From contig DASXTB010000266.1 in the NCBI GenBank assembly GCA_036505615.1, forward strand, positions 1-24,901: DNA of 24,901 nt, written 5' to 3'. Numbering within the stretch: the first letter of the stretch is position 1; every line of letters begins with the position of its first letter. Below, piece by piece: positions 23,489 through 24,901 of the stretch. A model generated the notes under the pieces. That model was not told the DNA's origin. It saw only the letters and a program-made list of their open reading frames with translations, and did not search any database. The DNA comes from DASXTB01 sp036505615 (lineage in GTDB: Bacteria > Acidobacteriota > UBA6911 > JACQSX01). Position numbers and translations under genes: made by a program.

Positions 23489-23917
23489 ATGAGAAAGGAA
23501 ACTCTGAGAGTTACAACACTGGGATTGTTCATCATGGTGGCGATTGCTTCCGGGTACGGCCAATCCCTCGATCCGATGCATGTAAAGGTCCCGTTCCAAT
23601 TCACCGCGGCGGGTGAGACTCTTCCCGCGGGAGACTATGCGATCAAGGCGCTGTCCGCCTCCGGAAAGGTAGCAATGATTCGAAACGAGGATACCAGTCA
23701 GGCCGTCCTTGTCTTGACGAATCCGGCGATTTCCGCGCCTTCGAAGAATTCGCGAGTTGTGTTTCACCGTTATGGCAACCAGTACTTCCTTTCCAGTATT
23801 TGGATCGCCGGAGACCGTACGGGCAGTGAGGTGATCAAGTCACGCGCCGAACGCGAGTTGGAAAAAGGCGTTTCCAACCGCCAAATGTTGAGCCTGGTCA
23901 TCTACGCCAACCGGTAG
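23489..23917 (+). CDS. Small secreted protein of unknown function (142 aa)
   Basis: Signal peptide RKETLRVTTLGLFIMVAIAS with likely cleavage near GYGQ. The mature ~117 residues start VKVPFQFTAAGETLPAGDYAI and continue in short beta-like strands (VAMIRNEDTSQAVLVL, RVVFHRYGNQYFLSSIW) to a charged SRAERELEKGV and a final LSLVIYA. Similar 'VPF-F...LPAG-Y' exported proteins are frequent in Acidobacteriota, but I know no function. AAAGGAGG gives an excellent ribosome-binding site. The gene has its own consensus sigma-54 promoter, and a perfect hairpin follows 46 nt after the stop, so it appears to be a single-gene, strongly regulated unit. Confidence 0.8.
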   Translation: MRKETLRVTTLGLFIMVAIASGYGQSLDPMHVKVPFQFTAAGETLPAGDYAIKALSASGKVAMIRNEDTSQAVLVLTNPAISAPSKNSRVVFHRYGNQYFLSSIWIAGDRTGSEVIKSRAERELEKGVSNRQMLSLVIYANR

Positions 23918-23963
23918 CATGCGGAAAAACCGACTTCGGTCCGGGGTAATCTTCAGGAGATTA

Positions 23964-23987
23964 GAGACGCGGCACCCGCCGCGTCTC
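23964..23987 (+). terminator. Strong GC hairpin after the secreted-protein gene
   Basis: GAGACGCGGC-ACCC-GCCGCGTCTC is a perfect 10-bp stem with a 4-nt loop, 46 nt after the stop codon. There is no real T-run after it (CTGCAGTTTAG), so it may work as a transcript-end stabiliser or be an intergenic repeat rather than a classic terminator. Confidence 0.45.
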
Positions 23988-24058
23988 CTGCAGTTTAGAG
24001 TGAGTAGTCGTTCTTATGACATCATGAGGGCCGTCTCAGGCGAGGCAAAACGGCACGC

Positions 24059-24181
24059 TGGAGTTTCTGCATTTTCGGACCGCTGTGGGCAAGGTCTACA
24101 GCGGCTCTGCCGCCTGCCTCTGGCGGCGAGGCTTGCCTCGCCGTCGATGATCTCTCCTCGCTCCTTCGAGGCTCTGCCTCG
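24059..24181. repeat. Left inverted repeat around the transposase remnant
   Basis: It pairs with 24569-24689. The 36 bp at 24108-24143 are the exact reverse complement of 24607-24642. The outer end (CTGGAGTTTCTGCATTTT) and inner end (TTCGAGGCTCTGCCTCG) also match with few differences. It contains internal hairpins of the GGCGAGGCTTGCCTCGCC type, as REP sequences do. Confidence 0.85.
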
Positions 24182-24251
24182 AAATCCACTCAAACTGTCC
24201 ATCTGCTGCAGATTTCTTTCGCAAATGCCACCCTGGCCGGTTATGTAAGGC

Positions 24252-24567
24252 ATGTTCACTGTTTCGAGCAATACACCGGCCCTTTACATTAACGCTGTTA
24301 CCCACAATCGCCTTCCTCTATTCCGCCGCGATCAGTTCAAAGATCTATTCACTTTGGCAGCACCACCCGGATGTAAGGCTGATCTACACAGAACAGGCTC
24401 TTCGAAGTCGACTACAGTATCTACATGCTAATCCGGTTCGAGCGGGATTGGTAGAGCAAGCCGACCAATACCTTTGGTCACGTGTTCGATACTGGAAAGG
24501 AAGACCGTGTGAAAAGGAACCGATATTTGTAGCTTGCGATCAGGTGCACTGGCGCAGGCGGAGATAA
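24252..24567 (+). pseudogene. Decayed REP-associated tyrosine transposase (RAYT, IS200-like Y1)
   Basis: The 5' part (24252 to about 24344) encodes MFTVSSNTPALYINAVTHNR followed by LPLFRRDQFKD, a typical N-terminus of this family. The 3' part, in another frame up to TAA at 24565, encodes RLQYLHANPVRAGLVEQAD followed by QYLWSRVRYW and a short basic tail, a typical C-terminus. The middle with the HUH metal-binding motif and catalytic Tyr is gone; the whole remnant is 316 bp where about 500-600 bp is usual. It cannot be active. RAYTs mobilise REP/REPIN sequences, and the flanking 120-bp inverted repeats are its probable former substrates. Confidence 0.8.
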
Positions 24568-24568
24568 A

Positions 24569-24689
24569 CGAGGCGCAGCCTCGAAAGAAAAGAAGGAGGC
24601 GAGCATCGGCGAGGCAAGCCTCGCCGCCAGAGGCAGGCGGCACAGCCGCGATTTGAGTCCCTATCGCTCCCCAAAATGTAGAAACTCCA
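24569..24689. repeat. Right inverted repeat around the transposase remnant
   Basis: Reverse complement of 24059-24181, starting two bases after the remnant's stop codon. The outer end (CGCTCCCCAAAATGTAGAAA, 24665-24684) recurs near the window start at 137-160. The stretch 24690-24794 holds nothing else recognised. Confidence 0.85.
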
Positions 24690-24794
24690 GAGGCCGCTTC
24701 CAGCGGCACAGAGACGGCGCTGCGAATCTCTACCAACCGTCGAAACTCTGTAGGACGCCAACGACCCTGCTCGAAAACAAATCAACGCAAACAG

Positions 24795-24828
24795 CATTCG
24801 AAATTCGACATTCGAAATTCCGCATTCA
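24795..24828. repeat. Heptamer repeat ATTCGAA/ATTCGAC at a gene end
   Basis: ATTCGAA, ATTCGAC, ATTCGAA and ATTCCGC units end at the TGA stop (complement of 24826-24828) of the partial minus-strand gene. This is the third case of this repeat family touching a stop codon in the window. Confidence 0.7.
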
Positions 24829-24901
24829 GTCTGCTTCGTATTTCACGCCCAATTTCTTCAGTGCTTCCTCCGGACAGCCTTCCCACTCCGCCACAAAGAC
24901 A
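24826..24901 (-). CDS. C-terminal end of a gene entering from the right (partial)
   Basis: The minus-strand frame reads VFVAEWEGCPEEALKKLGV and then KYEAD before TGA. The sequence looks like a genuine protein C-terminus (amphipathic, no low complexity), but 24 residues are too few for a family call. The start lies outside the window. Confidence 0.45.
   Translation of the reverse strand, partial: VFVAEWEGCPEEALKKLGVKYEAD

Noticed and set aside
24014..24305. Minus-strand open frames across the left transposase repeat
   Set aside because: They lie inside the inverted repeat and resemble nothing; the same DNA in the right arm gives similar spurious frames.

Overview
The window looks like a chromosomal segment of an environmental Acidobacteriota bacterium (Solibacter/Bryobacter/Terriglobia-like). 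This rests on protein style rather than any marker gene: a roughly 1170-residue Oar-like TonB-dependent receptor with an N-terminal carboxypeptidase-regulatory-like domain, a protein opening with the ~100-residue domain common in acidobacterial regulators, Tat-exported Gfo/Idh/MocA, DUF1080 and NIPSNAP enzymes, and intergenic spaces packed with hairpins and short-period repeats. No rRNA, tRNA, CRISPR array or intact transposase was seen.

Layout. (1) 1-3850, minus strand: a glucose 1-dehydrogenase-like SDR followed by a secreted CocE/NonD (S15) hydrolase, with a possible terminator at the window edge, plus a small unknown gene. (2) 4113-9109, plus strand: a GT39-type membrane glycosyltransferase overlapping by ATGA a 1129-residue fusion of GH18-like, NodB deacetylase and GT2 synthase domains, probably a polysaccharide-making unit. 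(3) 9114-10991: a repeat-rich accessory island. It holds a four-helix-bundle (23S rRNA-intervening-sequence type) gene between oppositely oriented heptamer arrays, then an overlapping pair of a 91-residue protein and a minimal nucleotidyltransferase-like protein, then a ~240-bp palindromic element. (4) 11115-21130, mostly minus strand: the Oar-like receptor, a wrecked GH2 glycosidase, a membrane-anchored acidobacterial regulator-like protein, a Tat Gfo/Idh/MocA oxidoreductase, an SGNH esterase, a NIPSNAP protein and a DUF1080 (3-keto-disaccharide hydrolase family) protein. Together these read as a glycan or glycoside utilisation locus. (5) 21271-23917: a sigma-54 enhancer-binding protein (FHA-GAF-AAA+-Fis) divergent from a small secreted protein whose gene has a consensus -24/-12 sigma-54 promoter. 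(6) 23918-24901: a decayed REP-associated tyrosine transposase between ~120-bp inverted repeats, and the last codons of a further minus-strand gene.

The best candidates for something undescribed are the 91-aa/nucleotidyltransferase pair in its repeat-bounded island, the self-contained sigma-54 regulator/secreted-protein circuit, and heptamer repeats that begin at the stop codons of three different minus-strand genes. Functional statements come from motif reading without database searches.
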